NCBI GenBank assembly: GCA_040954595.2
Contig: CM082580.2
Span: forward strand, 5,828,001-5,892,000
Source: Balanoglossus misakiensis
Lineage: Eukaryota > Hemichordata
Direction: 5' to 3'
DNA: 64,000 nt
Part shown: positions 38,327 to 51,700 of the stretch, piece after piece
Layout of the letters: every line of letters begins with the position of its first letter
Position numbering within the stretch: position 1 is the first letter of the stretch
Program-made: the position numbers and the translations under genes
The notes under the pieces: model-generated
What the model was told of the DNA's origin: nothing
Seen by the model: the letters and a program-made list of their open reading frames with translations, nothing else
Database searches by the model: none

Positions 38327-41300
38327 CTACTTGCTCTTGGAAATTTCCTTTCTCAGCTTCAAAGCGTCAGTCATGACGTCTCTGTGCAGGATGCTACCAG
38401 CGCAGAGCAAGCCACCAAACGCGGCGCCGGCAAAACCACAGCTCAGAATGTCTTGACCTGTGACCGGAAAACAGACAGTCTGTGATAATTCTGCAGTAAA
38501 CGAGTGGACAGTTTAACAATAGCTCTTTTACCAATAGCACTGCATGCTTATATGTTAGGGCAGACCATCATACCGAACATCTGTTACAGGCACTATGGTT
38601 TGCATTACGTTAAGTGATGTCGCAAGGCATGCTTTAGAATATACATGCTGCTTCTACACACTAGTGTTTGAAATGACCACTGCACTGTCATTGCAAACTG
38701 TGTGTAAAATACATGATTGGACACATTGAAAATAACCTGAATTTTTATGTAACAAATTCAGGCAATTAGTTGACAAGCCAAATACTGGCCACACGCTTCA
38801 ACACTGGTATTCATACATTCAATCACACACTAAAAAATGCATGACTTTCGAAGAGTTTTCCAAGGTCTAACAGCAGTACTTGAGGTCTCAATTGCCGTAT
38901 TCCAGAGGTAACTGAACTGAACTGTTTCAACTATGAGGGGCATTGTGTGGCACTGCACTATGGGTAACTGGAACCATCTTTCCACTCCAGGAGTGGATGG
39001 AAATTTCCAGGATTTCCCAGGCAGATACCGGGCACACTTGAGGGAGCAAAACAAGACATTGTATCTGACATACAGAATAGTTGCAAGTCTGTAGACAGTG
39101 TCAAAGAGTGAACCCAACGACATCTACTTACCAGTCAGGTACAAATTTGGTATCTTTGTAGTCGGTCTGAGGGCAGAGACTGTTTGGGCGCTAAACCTGG
39201 TCTTGTTGTGATCCAATCCGTAGATTTCACCCTTGGGTGAGGCGATGTAATGCTTGTTACTGACCGGAGTGCCGACTTCGAAGTATTCCACCTGAGAACC
39301 GAATTCGTAGGAGAAAATGGCAGTGAAGATGGTGAAGGATCTCGTCAACAAAGAATGAAACTATGAAACCAGTGCATAGACTTTAACATCAGGGCTGATC
39401 TACACTTTTTTACCTTGTCTTTGAGCTGTGGATACAGGAGGCAGGTCTGTTCCCACATTCTCTGCGCGATAGCATCTTTCAGCTGGTCGTACTCCTTGCC
39501 ACGTTTCATCACTCTCTCGTCCTCCCATTGCTTGAACCAATCCCAGTTGGCAAAAGTTACCACGGCACAGGTGGATTTCCCTGCCAGACGCAAAAACAAC
39601 AAACACTTTCAAAAAATGTTGTACAAACACACACATATACTTTAATAATATATTATTATACAGCTCAAGATTATCTATTGAGAACTGCTGAGACATATAT
39701 ATCGATATATTATTTCCCAATTTTCCGAATGTGTGTGACATCATCGAAGATGGGTGATTCCCCTAATAGCGGCTTTCTCTCTCCGTCCCAGCTACACATC
39801 CTCCCTACACCTTTTCAACTTCACTTCCAAAGAGAAGTAAAGAGAAACAGGCAAAAATTCCTTCTGGGTTGATTTCAGAAAGAAGTAAAGCTGAAAGAAA
39901 TCTTTCCACTGTTTTCCTTTTTTTCCCAGACAGAAACAAAAGGCAACAGTCTGAAAATTCCTTACATTTCACTAAATATTACCTGGATACCGCTGTTCCC
40001 ACGTTGGATCCTTTGCCGACGGGAATGAGATGAAGAGAAGCGGGATTGTGTTCTGTCCCGCCTCCTCCACGGACTTCCCCATGTATTCCGTGACGACTTT
40101 GCTGACTTCGTTGGTGGTGAAGGCCCAGCAGTTGCTGCCCTTGATGCCCAGCTCTTCCTTGTTGCCCCGGAGACCCACAAAGAGCGACATGGCCCCAACT
40201 CCGTTTCGGATCTCCTTGTGGACCAACGGTTTGAACCCTGACCGCGGAGAGACACCGGATATAAAATCACATCAAACTCCAATGCCATGTCACTTATCGT
40301 GACTAGCATTCTTATTTCTAAATATTGAGGACGAGTACCAGTTTTTGTTAGTTTATGGCTTTGAGAAGAGCAGCCAGTCGCCCTTCATACAGTATATAAT
40401 ATAGTTCAACTTTCTCTTTAATACTTCATTTAGCACCCAATTTGTATTTGTGCGATTGATCACTTTATTTGATAAACGCAATAAAATTATTATTATTACT
40501 TATTTCTAAATGCTCATTAATTGTAATGTAGTTTTCCCACTGTGAGGGAACTAGATCAGCATCTACAACCAGGTGGACTCGAGGATCATTTCAAGACCCA
40601 GACCGTACCACCACAGTGCCAGGGGTGAGCACATCATTTTAACCCCTTCACCCCCGTTCCCTATATAGAGGCCCAGCTTTACCATAAAAGACAGTGGATT
40701 TGGACCAAACAATGGTGGTGAAAGGGTCAATGCTTAAAAACACAAGCAAAAATCCACAAGGAGTATGCATGTTTCAACTGAAATGTGTCCAGACAGGAAG
40801 CCAATTGAAAACCTTTTTTGTTGATTGATTAAAACCAGTCACCCCTCACCTGCTTTCTCAGCCACCTTCGTTGGGAGGAGTTTGTCAAAAGTGTTGAAGA
40901 ACCCCGCATCCGAGATGATGAGTGGAGCATGGATGTCGATATCACCGCTGGACTTGTGGACACGCACACCTGGATGAAACATGATCAAAGACATGCTTGA
41001 GATTACGGTAAGTAAATAAAATGCTCACGGCGAATGAACACTGAATAACAAAACACAATTTCACTATATCCTTTATATATATTTGAGGATAGTACGTGTA
41101 GCTCTAACTTCTGATTTTGTGCGAGTTTTTTATTATCGCGTGGGAGAAATGTTGAGCATCTTCAGTACACAGCATTACACATTCGTGCATGTTCTGTGAA
41201 CTCTATAGACCCACTGCACCCAAACTATTTTGTTTCAATCTCTGTCTGTGGCAATGTCAAGTCATATATCTTGTAATGTGCTACATACACTGTAAAGCAG

Positions 41301-43994
41301 TGAGAATGGAATGCCGAAATGTGACTGACTGCCAATATATGCATAATTATTGTGAACACGATACTTTAACTGTATTATCACAGTATTCATGACATCTGGA
41401 TAGAAAATGTCACCCACCACTATACACACTCACACACATACCATTTCACAACAACATGACATTCCTGAACTCAACAAGAAAGAAGGCTCTACCCACCATT
41501 AGCTTTGCCGTCTTTGTCCAGCAGGATCTGAGTGACCGGGGCTCTGACCAGAACTTTACCGCCGGCCTTCTCGATGGTGGGGATGATGTGCAAGGCGATC
41601 TCACTGGCTCCTCCTTTGGGATACGATGCGCCGTATATGTAGTGGTTGAGGAGTGTAGCATGCATGGCAAAGCTGCTGTCCGTCGGTAGGGTACCTGGGC
41701 AGATGTTAGAAATGGCAAAATGTAAGAATATTTTACGAAATGTTTTTTTTTCTTTATAGCCAATCAATGTGGATCACACCTACAAAAAATGTATCAACAT
41801 CTATTTTCTAGCATGGAAACTTCGGACTATTTTTTAAGTATTTTGTTTTGTGTATCAACTACATTTTTTTGTTCTCCCTATAGTGTTCCAACATGCCAAG
41901 TTTTCTGCTTCTCAACTATTCATGTCATTATTGACAAATGCATTCGGGTCTGGACTTCAAGTGGTATTAAAAATAATTTCAAATTCCAGAATTTTCTTAA
42001 AAAAATTATGAGGATTCAAATGGTACTAAAATTAATTTCAAATTCCAAGATTTTCTATAAAAAAATTATGATAATTTTATTTCTAGGGGAGACTGCATCA
42101 TGCCACTTACCGTAATCCCCAAAGCTGTACGACAGAACGGTCTGCAAATCTTTGTTGTCCGTGAGCTCTTCCATGACTTCCTGCACCGTACGCTGCGAAT
42201 ACTTGTAGTAACTGGTCATCAGGTTGATGAGTCCGGTGGCGGCCATGATGCTGCCCAGTCTCTGTGGCAACATCTTGGTCATGATGTGACCCAGCATGTT
42301 CTTGCGGCATTCCTGAATGCACAGAATGAGGTGATAGTTGTATGAGTGTGATCAAGATGATGCGTGAGTGCAGTATACTGTAAGACACTTTATTTTCGCG
42401 AGCAATACATTTTTCGCGAAATACGCGAGAGCCAAAATACGTGAAAATAAAAATCGCGTAATTTTTTTTTGAAGATAACGATGCAGTGAATGAAATTAGA
42501 GAACGCGAAAATTAATACTCGCGAAACAGTGGCCTCTCTCGATATTGCGAAATTTTCAACTCGCGAAAATAAAGTGTTTTACAGTAGTTTGTCAATATTA
42601 CCGACATGACACCAATCATGTGTCCACAATATTCGAAACACAGAAACAGGAGGAAGACTGTAACACTGTGTAATGCAACATTATACTGTCAATGATGCAA
42701 CATTCAAACTCTTGGCAAGATGTGTGCACATCTAGAATCATTACGACACATCAAAAATGCTAAATTTCCTATATATAATTGTGGAAATCAACAGAGATAT
42801 TACAAACCTTCAACATTTCAAAAAACTTGTCTATCGCCGGCACATCGTCGGGAAAGCTATCCACCAGGCTCTGCCGGAATTTGTCTTTCCCGGAATACAG
42901 CGGGAAGTGCTTGGGTTTGCCGGGTTCTCCGATGACCACTGTGTCGAAGGGTTCGTCGAGGTCGACCCACAGGAGCTGACCGTTGGTGATCTGATCAAGA
43001 TAGACTTTGAAGAGGGTGTTGTTTCTCATCTCACCGATGTAGTGGATACCTGTGGACACAGAATAAGCGACTCACGTGATAAAACATTGCTACTGTGTTG
43101 GGAATTGAGGATTGGGAGTGTGAATGTCTGGGGGGCTAGAGGGGACTGTCCCAGAATAGAAAAAAATGTGAGCACATACCGACATCAAATTCGAACCCTT
43201 TTTCAATGTAGGTATGGCAGCAGCCGCCGGCTTGGTCATGTTGTTCCAGAACGAGCACTTTCTTTCCGGTTCTGGCAAGAAGGGCAGCCACTGACAGGCC
43301 ACCAATCCCGCTGCCAATAACTATGACATCCAACTCTTCAGGGACTTTCTTCGCAACAAATCCTGTTGTGTCATACAAACACACAGAGAACAAAGACATA
43401 TTTTAAGAAAAGATAATAACATGATACTAGTAATTAATACACAAATATCTCCAATGGGGTCCAATATTACTAATATCGTTTTATTTCTGTTCAATAAGGA
43501 CAAAAGTTCTATGTCATCTCCACCAGCCCTTAATTGAGGAACGCTCCTTGCTTAGGGAATGGTCAAAATGCAGGTTGTCAAAATGATTGTCACAGTTCAA
43601 AGACCTTTATTCGATGACCTTTACACCCGCTATATCCACAGGTGGCCCCGCGGCCGCGTTCTAAGTTCTAACGCTGACTTTGCAGTTCTCCTAAAGTGTA
43701 TCCGATCAGTTCGTCGTGATGCCATGCTGTCAGGTTCTCCTGTCACCCCAGTTCTAACACGTGTTAAGTTACCAAAGTTATCTTACCTTGTTTCAACACT
43801 TTGTCCCTTGCAGCCTGGTCGGTGACAACTGGTTCTGCTGGTCTGGTCGTGTCGACTTCGAACGGGTTCTTCCCAGGCTTTGGTGCGCTCATGAACGTGG
43901 ACAGAACATAGATGAATACTGCCAGCACCACCACGGCCAATACAAAAGCCGGGTTGTTGGCCAAAACGCCAAGGACCGTCCCCGATATTCCCAT
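38327..43994 (-). CDS. RETSAT: All-trans-retinol 13,14-reductase (retinol saturase), copy A, 10 exons, 621 aa
   Basis: Exons on the minus strand: 43787-43994, 43180-43362, 42808-43049, 42111-42312, 41497-41694, 40850-40969, 39983-40237, 39414-39580, 39132-39291 and 38327-38457; all GT-AG, sum 1,866 nt. RETSAT is an ER-membrane flavoprotein of the CrtISO-like family that saturates the C13-C14 double bond of all-trans-retinol. A hydrophobic anchor spans about residues 16-35, followed by [18 protein letters not shown], then the dinucleotide-binding motif GSGIGG (86-91) and [12 protein letters not shown] (109-120). [30 protein letters not shown]-like [28 protein letters not shown] and GEIYGLDH are all family-typical. 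Length is close to human RETSAT (610 aa). I placed the start at the Met where similarity to copy B begins; an in-frame Met at 44102 would add 36 residues. The C-terminal hydrophobic [10 protein letters not shown] segment ends KSK. Confidence 0.93.
40639..40735. repeat. Short foldback repeat in RETSAT-A intron 6
   Basis: TTAACCCCTTCACCCC near 40640 and GGTGAAAGGGTCAA near 40719-40732 are inverted. The left half (CACCCC...TTCCCTATATAG) has a relative at 51413-51460 in an intron of RETSAT copy B. This looks like a small interspersed non-autonomous repeat. Confidence 0.5.
42376..42586. mobile_element. MITE family B copy 1 (TA target duplication) in RETSAT-A intron 3
   Basis: The left end TACTGTAAGACACTTTATTT and the inverted right end AAATAAAGTGTTTTACAGTA differ at one position over about 27 bases; both terminate in CTCGCGA. 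The interior is full of CGCGAAAA motifs. Flanking TA dinucleotides fit TA-target transposons such as Tc1/mariner. A second, left-truncated copy in the opposite orientation lies at 58480-58664. No coding capacity. Confidence 0.82.
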
Positions 43995-45753
43995 ATCTGC
44001 TGACTTGCCAGAAGAACTCACACCAGAAACTACTTTGACCTCTGACCCTCCATTAGCACAGCGCACCCAGCGGCGGGAATGGGACAGGGGGACCACTAAC
44101 ACTGAAGGAAGGTCCCTTGCATTCTTGGGTCTTTGGGTTGACAGAGCAAAGAAACAACAGACCAGATAGTTACAATTACATAGTTACCATCTCAATAAGC
44201 TCTACTGTAAAGGCTTTCTGTCAGCACGGCATGAGCTGACGGATATTTATTGTTGTATAGACCATGAATTTACTTATATTGCACATGATCAGACAAGACA
44301 TTGTAATACTGATGAGATACAAGCAGATGTTACACAATACATACTTTGGTGAATTGAAAAAAATGAAATAATTAGGACTTTATAACATCTAAAAGTTAAA
44401 AGTTAAGTCCTGACTTATAACTGGACCACCAGAACAGCAAGTTGATTGGGTCTGGTTCCCCTGTGTTATCTTCAATCTTGTCTAGCTACTCCAGATAAGG
44501 ACAACAAAGTCTGGTATCGGCAGTTGCCTTGGCGTATTCGTATGCAGATAAAGAAATGCTTAAGATTTGAACAGAAGTCATTGTCCTACAGTCACCACAG
44601 TTACATTGTTAGCTAAAAACATCACAAAGCTGTGCGTCTAAAACATGTGATTCTATAATCAGAATTAATGAAGGACACTGGATGAAAACAGCAGGTACTG
44701 TACAAACACATATACAAGCGGTATGTATATATACCATGATAACTTCCATACTTTTGCACCTACTTTCTACTCAAATGATGTACTTTACGGGTCCTCGTTT
44801 TACGTAGAAAATACAACAAACTGAAATCTTCTGTAATGTCTATGGCAGTCAATGACTAGTGTGACCTAATAGCCCAAAGGTCACAGAGCACCCATGTGGC
44901 CACAGCCAAATCTTTTGATTGCAAAATGTTAATAATACTGAAATAATTTACTTTACATTAACTTATCAGAAATGCACGCTCCTTTTTCCACATTCAAGTA
45001 CTGGCACAAACAGGTTAATATTTTAATTTTGGAGGTGGGTTGAATGATCATTGACTTGCATATTTACATAAAAAAATCTCTCCCAGATGTGTACTCATCC
45101 TGGGAGTATGACTGTAACTCTTTTCACTTTTTATTGCACTCTAATCTTAAATGTGGGAAAGATTCCCATGTTTGACATTATTTTGATGATTTATTTCCCT
45201 TTGATTAGTAGCTACCGTACTGTATGTTGTTCTGCACACTGAAAAATGCTCAAATGACCAGTTGTCACAAGGGATATCATGTATTATATATTGACAAAGT
45301 ACATAATACATGCACACATGATTTAACTTTAGGTCAACACCAAAAATTAAGTTGTATATAGTATTCACTTATTAAACCATTTAATAAGACAGTTGCATGT
45401 ACTGTTTAGTTCTATACCCAGCATAGGATGACTTCTAACATCTGGAGGTTGAGTATATTATAAGTGAACAGAACAGCACATATTAAAGGTATATGGTCAC
45501 TAACCTACTGAAATTTGGCTACATTTACCATGGCAAATTGAGATCTAGCCAATCACAGATTTTCAGTGGGTGGCACATGTAAAAAAAGAGCATCACTGTA
45601 GGTTCTTTAGAACACTTAAATACAAGTATACCATTTTCGCCATTTATGGATATATGTAAATTAGTAGGTGACCATGTACCTTTAATCAATAAAAAACTAC
45701 AATAACCAAAAGTGACGGACTTTGCCCCATTAAATGTTTCCCAAAATCTTAAT
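43995..45753. other. Intergenic between RETSAT copies
   Basis: Holds the 5' flank of copy A and the 3' flank of copy B. TTTATT at 45130-45135 and near 45190 are possible minus-strand poly(A) signals for copy B. No other exon seen. Confidence 0.5.
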
Positions 45754-48700
45754 TTACTGGTTCTTGGCAATTTTCTTTCCCAGGGCTTCTAGATCAGCCA
45801 TGACATTCCTGTTCAATAAACTGCAGGCACAAATCAGGCCACTGAACAAGCCACCGGCAAAGCCACAGCTCAGAATGTCTTGTCCTGCAAATCAGAGACA
45901 AAGATAAACACATGAATTAATATCATGTTTTGTGAACTCTGCTGAAATGTTGAACGTTTTTTCGCAGTGCAACCAAAGCGATACTCGAATACCAGTTTCA
46001 CGACCTCACATCCTGGTGATTTCGTTCACCATTCCATTTCTCACCCTTTCATAACGAACAAAATATTTCGTTTTAAGGATGAGAATACAGTGCACAAATT
46101 CAGTAATACTGTTGACTGTTCCTGAATTTAAACTCAAAATAATAAACACATACAAACAAAATGCCAAGATGTAAGGGATAAATAGTGGAACTGAGGAATC
46201 TCTGTGAAACTATTACATGATTCCACTGGAAATTGCATTCGGACCAGAGAATTATTAGTGACTAACATCAAAACAGAGGTGTTTTATTTCCTTTTCAAGA
46301 CAGGTTGTGGGACTATCAACCCCAAACACACTTGAATGTACAGATGCTTTTTCCCAACTCTATCCCCAAACTAAACTCAAGCCATTTACTGGAGGTGGTG
46401 GGAATTATAAATATATTTACCTGTCATGTACAGGTTTGGTATCTTTGTGTCTGGTCTGAGAGCGCTAATTGTCTGGGCACTGAACCTTTTATTGGTGTGA
46501 TCCAAGCCGTAGATCTCTCCCTTTGGTGATCCAATGTAGTGCTTATTACTCAACGGTGTGCCAGCTTCAAAATATTCCACCTATGGGACAGAGCACAGGT
46601 CGCAATGAATTAAATGACAATAATTAACGCTTGCGAGATTTTGCCAATGAAAGTTTTATACCCGCAAATGTTGCAAAAATGATACCAACTGAATAAAATA
46701 GCAACAAAATAGCAACCTGGTGACCACACTGGATCATATCACGACACAAACAGAATTGTACCACACTGCACACTTAATATACCAAGAAAATATTCCACCT
46801 ATGGGACAGAGCACAGGTCGAAATGAAATGTCAATATAAACTCTGGCGAGATTTTGTCTATTTCCAAAGTAATCTTTCGGTGGAAAAATTTTAATAAGAC
46901 ATCACGTTTGTTGGTATACACCATTAGTCCAAGTCTGGTGTTACATGTACCTTGTCTTTGAGCTGTGGATACAGGAGACAGGTCTGTTCCCACATTCTCT
47001 GCGCGATAGCATCTTTCAGTTGTTCGTAGTCCTCACCACGTTTCATCACTCTCTTGTGCTCCCACTCCTTGAACCAATCCCAGTTGACCAACGTTATCAC
47101 AGCACAGGTAGATTTACCTGAAAGATTCAGACCAACCATTAATATAACAGCGTGAAGGACACTGTGCTCTCATTTGGTCAGAATTGGTACATACGGATCA
47201 ATTTCCAACACAGGCTTATAGGCATTTGCTATTAGATACAACAGACAAATAAATCTGTTGAAGGACATTCCCAGGACCTTGCAAACGAAGGTACGTGACA
47301 GCTTTATTGAACAAAATTCCATCTACATGTACAGTACAGGATGCATTTACACACCAACAATTCAGGTGATACTTGATGCAGTCAACAGATGAATACATGC
47401 TATGATGGACAAGTTATTACCTGGATATCTCTGTTCCCAGGTGGGATCTTTGGCCGACGGGAACGAGACAAAGATGAACGGAATGTCATTCTTGACGACG
47501 TCTTGCACGTTCTGGGCAAGGAATTCGTGCACCTGTGTGGACAGATTGTTGGTGTGGTGCGACCAAATATTCTGAGCTTTCAGACCCAGTTCCTCCTTGG
47601 TACCTTTCAGGCCAACGAACAGCGTCATCGCTCCGACTCCGTTTCTGATATTCTTGACGATAGGCTTGAAACCTAACAGATGGAACAAGTAACTTTTGTG
47701 AAATAGAACTGCAATAAAATTGGCTCTGACTGACACTTTGTGTAGTCCAGTAAAAGACCAACAAGCTGCAACATACGTACAGACAGTAACAGTATATGGA
47801 AAATTTCATTAAAACAGCTCAGACTTAGAGAAAAAGCTTGCAGGTTGATTAACGCCACTGACATGCACAGACAGACGGACGGACAGAAAAACTTGGAAGT
47901 TAGACAACCATAAGTTCCACATCACCAACATCGGAGCTAAAATAGTTAATGACTTGAATATCACTATCATTGCATGACTGAGAATTCAATCCCACCTATC
48001 ACATTCCCTCTAAAGGAACACTGACAAAATGTCATGTTTTTTCTGTGTACAACTTTTGGGCTTACTGTCATAAACAAGCTCAATAATTAAGTCACAACAC
48101 ATGTCAGACAGAGAGAGGTTTCTAATGGGTTATCACGTTCATAAAATGTGAACATGCAAAGACCACACAAATCGATCTTTGCTCAAATATAATTAAAGCA
48201 CTGTTTTGGCGGAAGTACATGCACACACACACACTTGAGAGTGATCAAAGATACATGTGTATGAAAGTGAATACTTGGTTCTCAGAAGTGTTTACAACTA
48301 ACCTGCTATGCCCAGAGCTTGTGGTGGTAATAATTTGTCAAAGGTATTGTAGAATCCAGCGCCGGAGATGACAATTGGCGCGTGGATGTCAATGTCATTG
48401 CTGCTCTTGTGGATACGAACTCCTGGGAAAGAAACAATTATTGCGACATTCAATAATTTAGTCTTTCTTACATAGTTGCAATGTAATCTTGAAAACCAAT
48501 GAAAAAATTACAGTACAATACTCAAAACAATTTGCATTGATTTTACCTTTTTTCACCCTAACCCACTGGTGACTTATTTTTGACATCATTGGAGAGTTTA
48601 TTTCCAAGCTGGGTTCAATAGGGTTAAGGTTAAGGAAGAAAAGTAACCGCAAAATAAAATACAAAGATCGCATTAAAAAATTCACATTTACACAGCCTAT

Positions 48701-51700
48701 AACAAAAAAACACCTTGATTCTACCCACCATTAGCTTTGCCGTCTTTGTCCAGCAGGATCTGAGTGACCGGAGCCCTGACCAGAACTTTACCGCCGGCCT
48801 TCTCGATGGTGGGGATGATGTGGAAGGCGATCTCACTGGCTCCTCCCTTGGGATAGAAAGCACCGCCAAAGAAATGGTTGGTCAGTCCGGCATGGAACAT
48901 AAAACTACTTTCATCCGGTGGTACTCCTTTGAAATGAAAGTTAAGGGTAAAATGACAGCATGAGAATGCATTGAATGGAAAATTTCCTTTCCACTTTCAA
49001 AGAAATTTCTCAAAATTCTATGAAACTACTTCACCTGCAGTTATACTTATATTTCTCACAAATAAATCTCACGTGAGTTTCAGTCTCATAGAACATTACT
49101 TTATATCGCCCTCACACATATTTTATTTAGCTAAGGTGTGAGGGCGCTGTTTGCTGGTGTAATCAAATGCACCAGGACCATTCTTATTGGCCAAAGTTGC
49201 CGGGTTTTTTCTGAGATTTTTAATAACGATGTTGCATTGCAGCAAATTTGATATAATGCAGTGGTGAAGTTGAAAATTCGTGCAAAACAAAGAATATAAT
49301 TCTTTGGGATTTCAATCACCTCCCTGAAAGCCTCGGTATTTTTTATCCCATTCAGTATTTTTACCCCATTCATCCAGTTTGATAGCTACAGTCTTTTTAA
49401 GCTTCTCAACAAAGCCTGCACATGGGTGACGGCCATTGTTGACAACTTCACTGCATTTTAGTTCAAGTTATCAACAATAATAATGCAAAATATATCACAC
49501 ACTACAAATATAGCACTGGTATTTTTTGTGTTTTACAGAGTAGAACAAGAAACCACAGCTTATACCCGAAACAAATATTTTGAAAAAACAGCCGAAAATT
49601 GGGAGTTACCGGAGCTTTAACAGCACACACATACCATAGTCACCAAAGTTGTAGGCCATCATAGCCTGGAGGTCTTTGTTGTCTGTGAGTTCGTCCAGCA
49701 CTTCTTCCGTGGTGCTCTCTGCATATTTGAAGTATGGCGATATCCAGTACACAAGTCCAGTGGAGACAACGAGATTTGTCAGCCATCGGGGTAACAGCTT
49801 GAGTATGGAGCCATGAGTGTCACATTTACGACACTTCTGTATAATGCAATCATATCAATTCGACTGTGATTAAAATACTGGCTATTATATTCCGTTTTAT
49901 TTTTCAAGTAAGGATTCCCTGTGAGGACATAGAGTCCGTCTTCTTTCACGGGATTATTAAATGAAAATTGTTAGAAAACCAATTTCTACTACCGGTATTG
50001 TCATTTTCGTGAAATTTTGCACAAACATGTAGCTCAGTCACAAGAAATTAATTTTAGCGCTTGACAAAATCTTATGGTTACTGTTTTGTGATAACTTCAT
50101 ACAATGTTTTTTGCCCGTAGAAAAAAAAAAGATAAAAAATAGCTGACTTAGCTGTGGGTGAAATGGTTAAAACATTGCAAAGAAATTTCTCACCTCCAGC
50201 AATGATATAAATTTGTCGATTGCCTTCTGTTCTTGTGGAAATTTGTCCAGGAGACACTGCCTGTATCTATCTTTGGTGGAATAGATTGGGAAGTATCGTG
50301 GCTTTCCTGGCTCTCCCAGAGCCAGGATGTCGTAGGGCTCATCCAGACGTTGCCACTGTAATTGGCCATTGGTAAGCTGGTCAATAAACAACTTCTGAGG
50401 TTCACTACTATCCAACTCACCAACATAGTGAATTCCTGTAATAAAACAAATAATAAAAAAATCACCATAAAATCACTATTAAGAATGTATTTTTTTCTTC
50501 TAGATACCAGTAAGCAAGCACATGTAGTCATGAGATTAATAGTGTTTGCACCTGTGCAACGATGCTTTAAATCTGGTCATGTGATATAAGTGCCTATCTT
50601 GGCACATTTTCAAACAATTCACAATTTTTTTTCTTGGATCCTAGCAAATCATCTACATGTAAAGTAAGCTACACCTTTGGTATCTCTTATAGAGTAACAT
50701 TTTTACAGTATTTAGTGTACACAAGCTTCATCAGTGAAAGATTTTTTTTATGACAAGTTATCTGTGGTAAAAATTATCCATATAGGGACAAGCTTGCATA
50801 ACTGAGAATTTATAGACATTTGCCATATTTATTTAAGTAGGTGTTGCAGAGAGCTTGTGCTGTTTAAACATTAAAAAAACACTAAAACGAATTTACACGT
50901 ATTACTATGTGAAAGGGTCACGGCTACACTGAAGTGTATTTACATTGCAAGATATAAATTGGTGCATGAGTGGGCAGAAAAATTTACTCACGGACCACAC
51001 ACGATTATAAAAAATAAAAGTCGAAATCACAAACAATCCACTTGACCTTACCGACATCAAATTCGAATCCCTTTTCGATGAAGGTATGGCAGCAGCCGCC
51101 GGCTTGGTCATGTTGTTCCAGAACGAGCACTTTCTTTCCAGTTCTGGCAAGAAGGGCAGCCACTGACAGGCCACCGATCCCGCTGCCGATAACTATGGCA
51201 TCCAACTCTTCAGGGACCTTCTTCTCCGCAAACCCTGCGTGCAAACAAAGTCGCACCAAAAACTGGTTAAATGTGTACGAAATGTGAAATTTCAGGTCAA
51301 ACAATATTTGTGAGTAAAGTGAAGATTCATTCATAGCATGGTTTTAGACACTGGAATTAATAAGCAAGCAAAGTCAAGCATATCGTACATGTACGTGGAA
51401 CTGTTTATTGAGAAACCCTTTCACCCCAGTTCCCTCTATATAGGTCCAACCTTACCATAGTGACGAATACCACAATAATTGTGTACTATTTGCATGGAGG
51501 GTGATCAAACGGGTGTGGCACCCGTTTAATATATCTCAAATTCCAGTTCCACTTGAAAGGCTTGGCTGAGTGGAGAATGGCGGAGGGGGATCACTGGTTG
51601 GATAGCAAACAAACACACACACAGGAACAACCTTCCAGAACGCTTGCAAATAAACGCTAATAAACACAGTGATCCCCCTAGCTGGTTACACTGAATTTGA

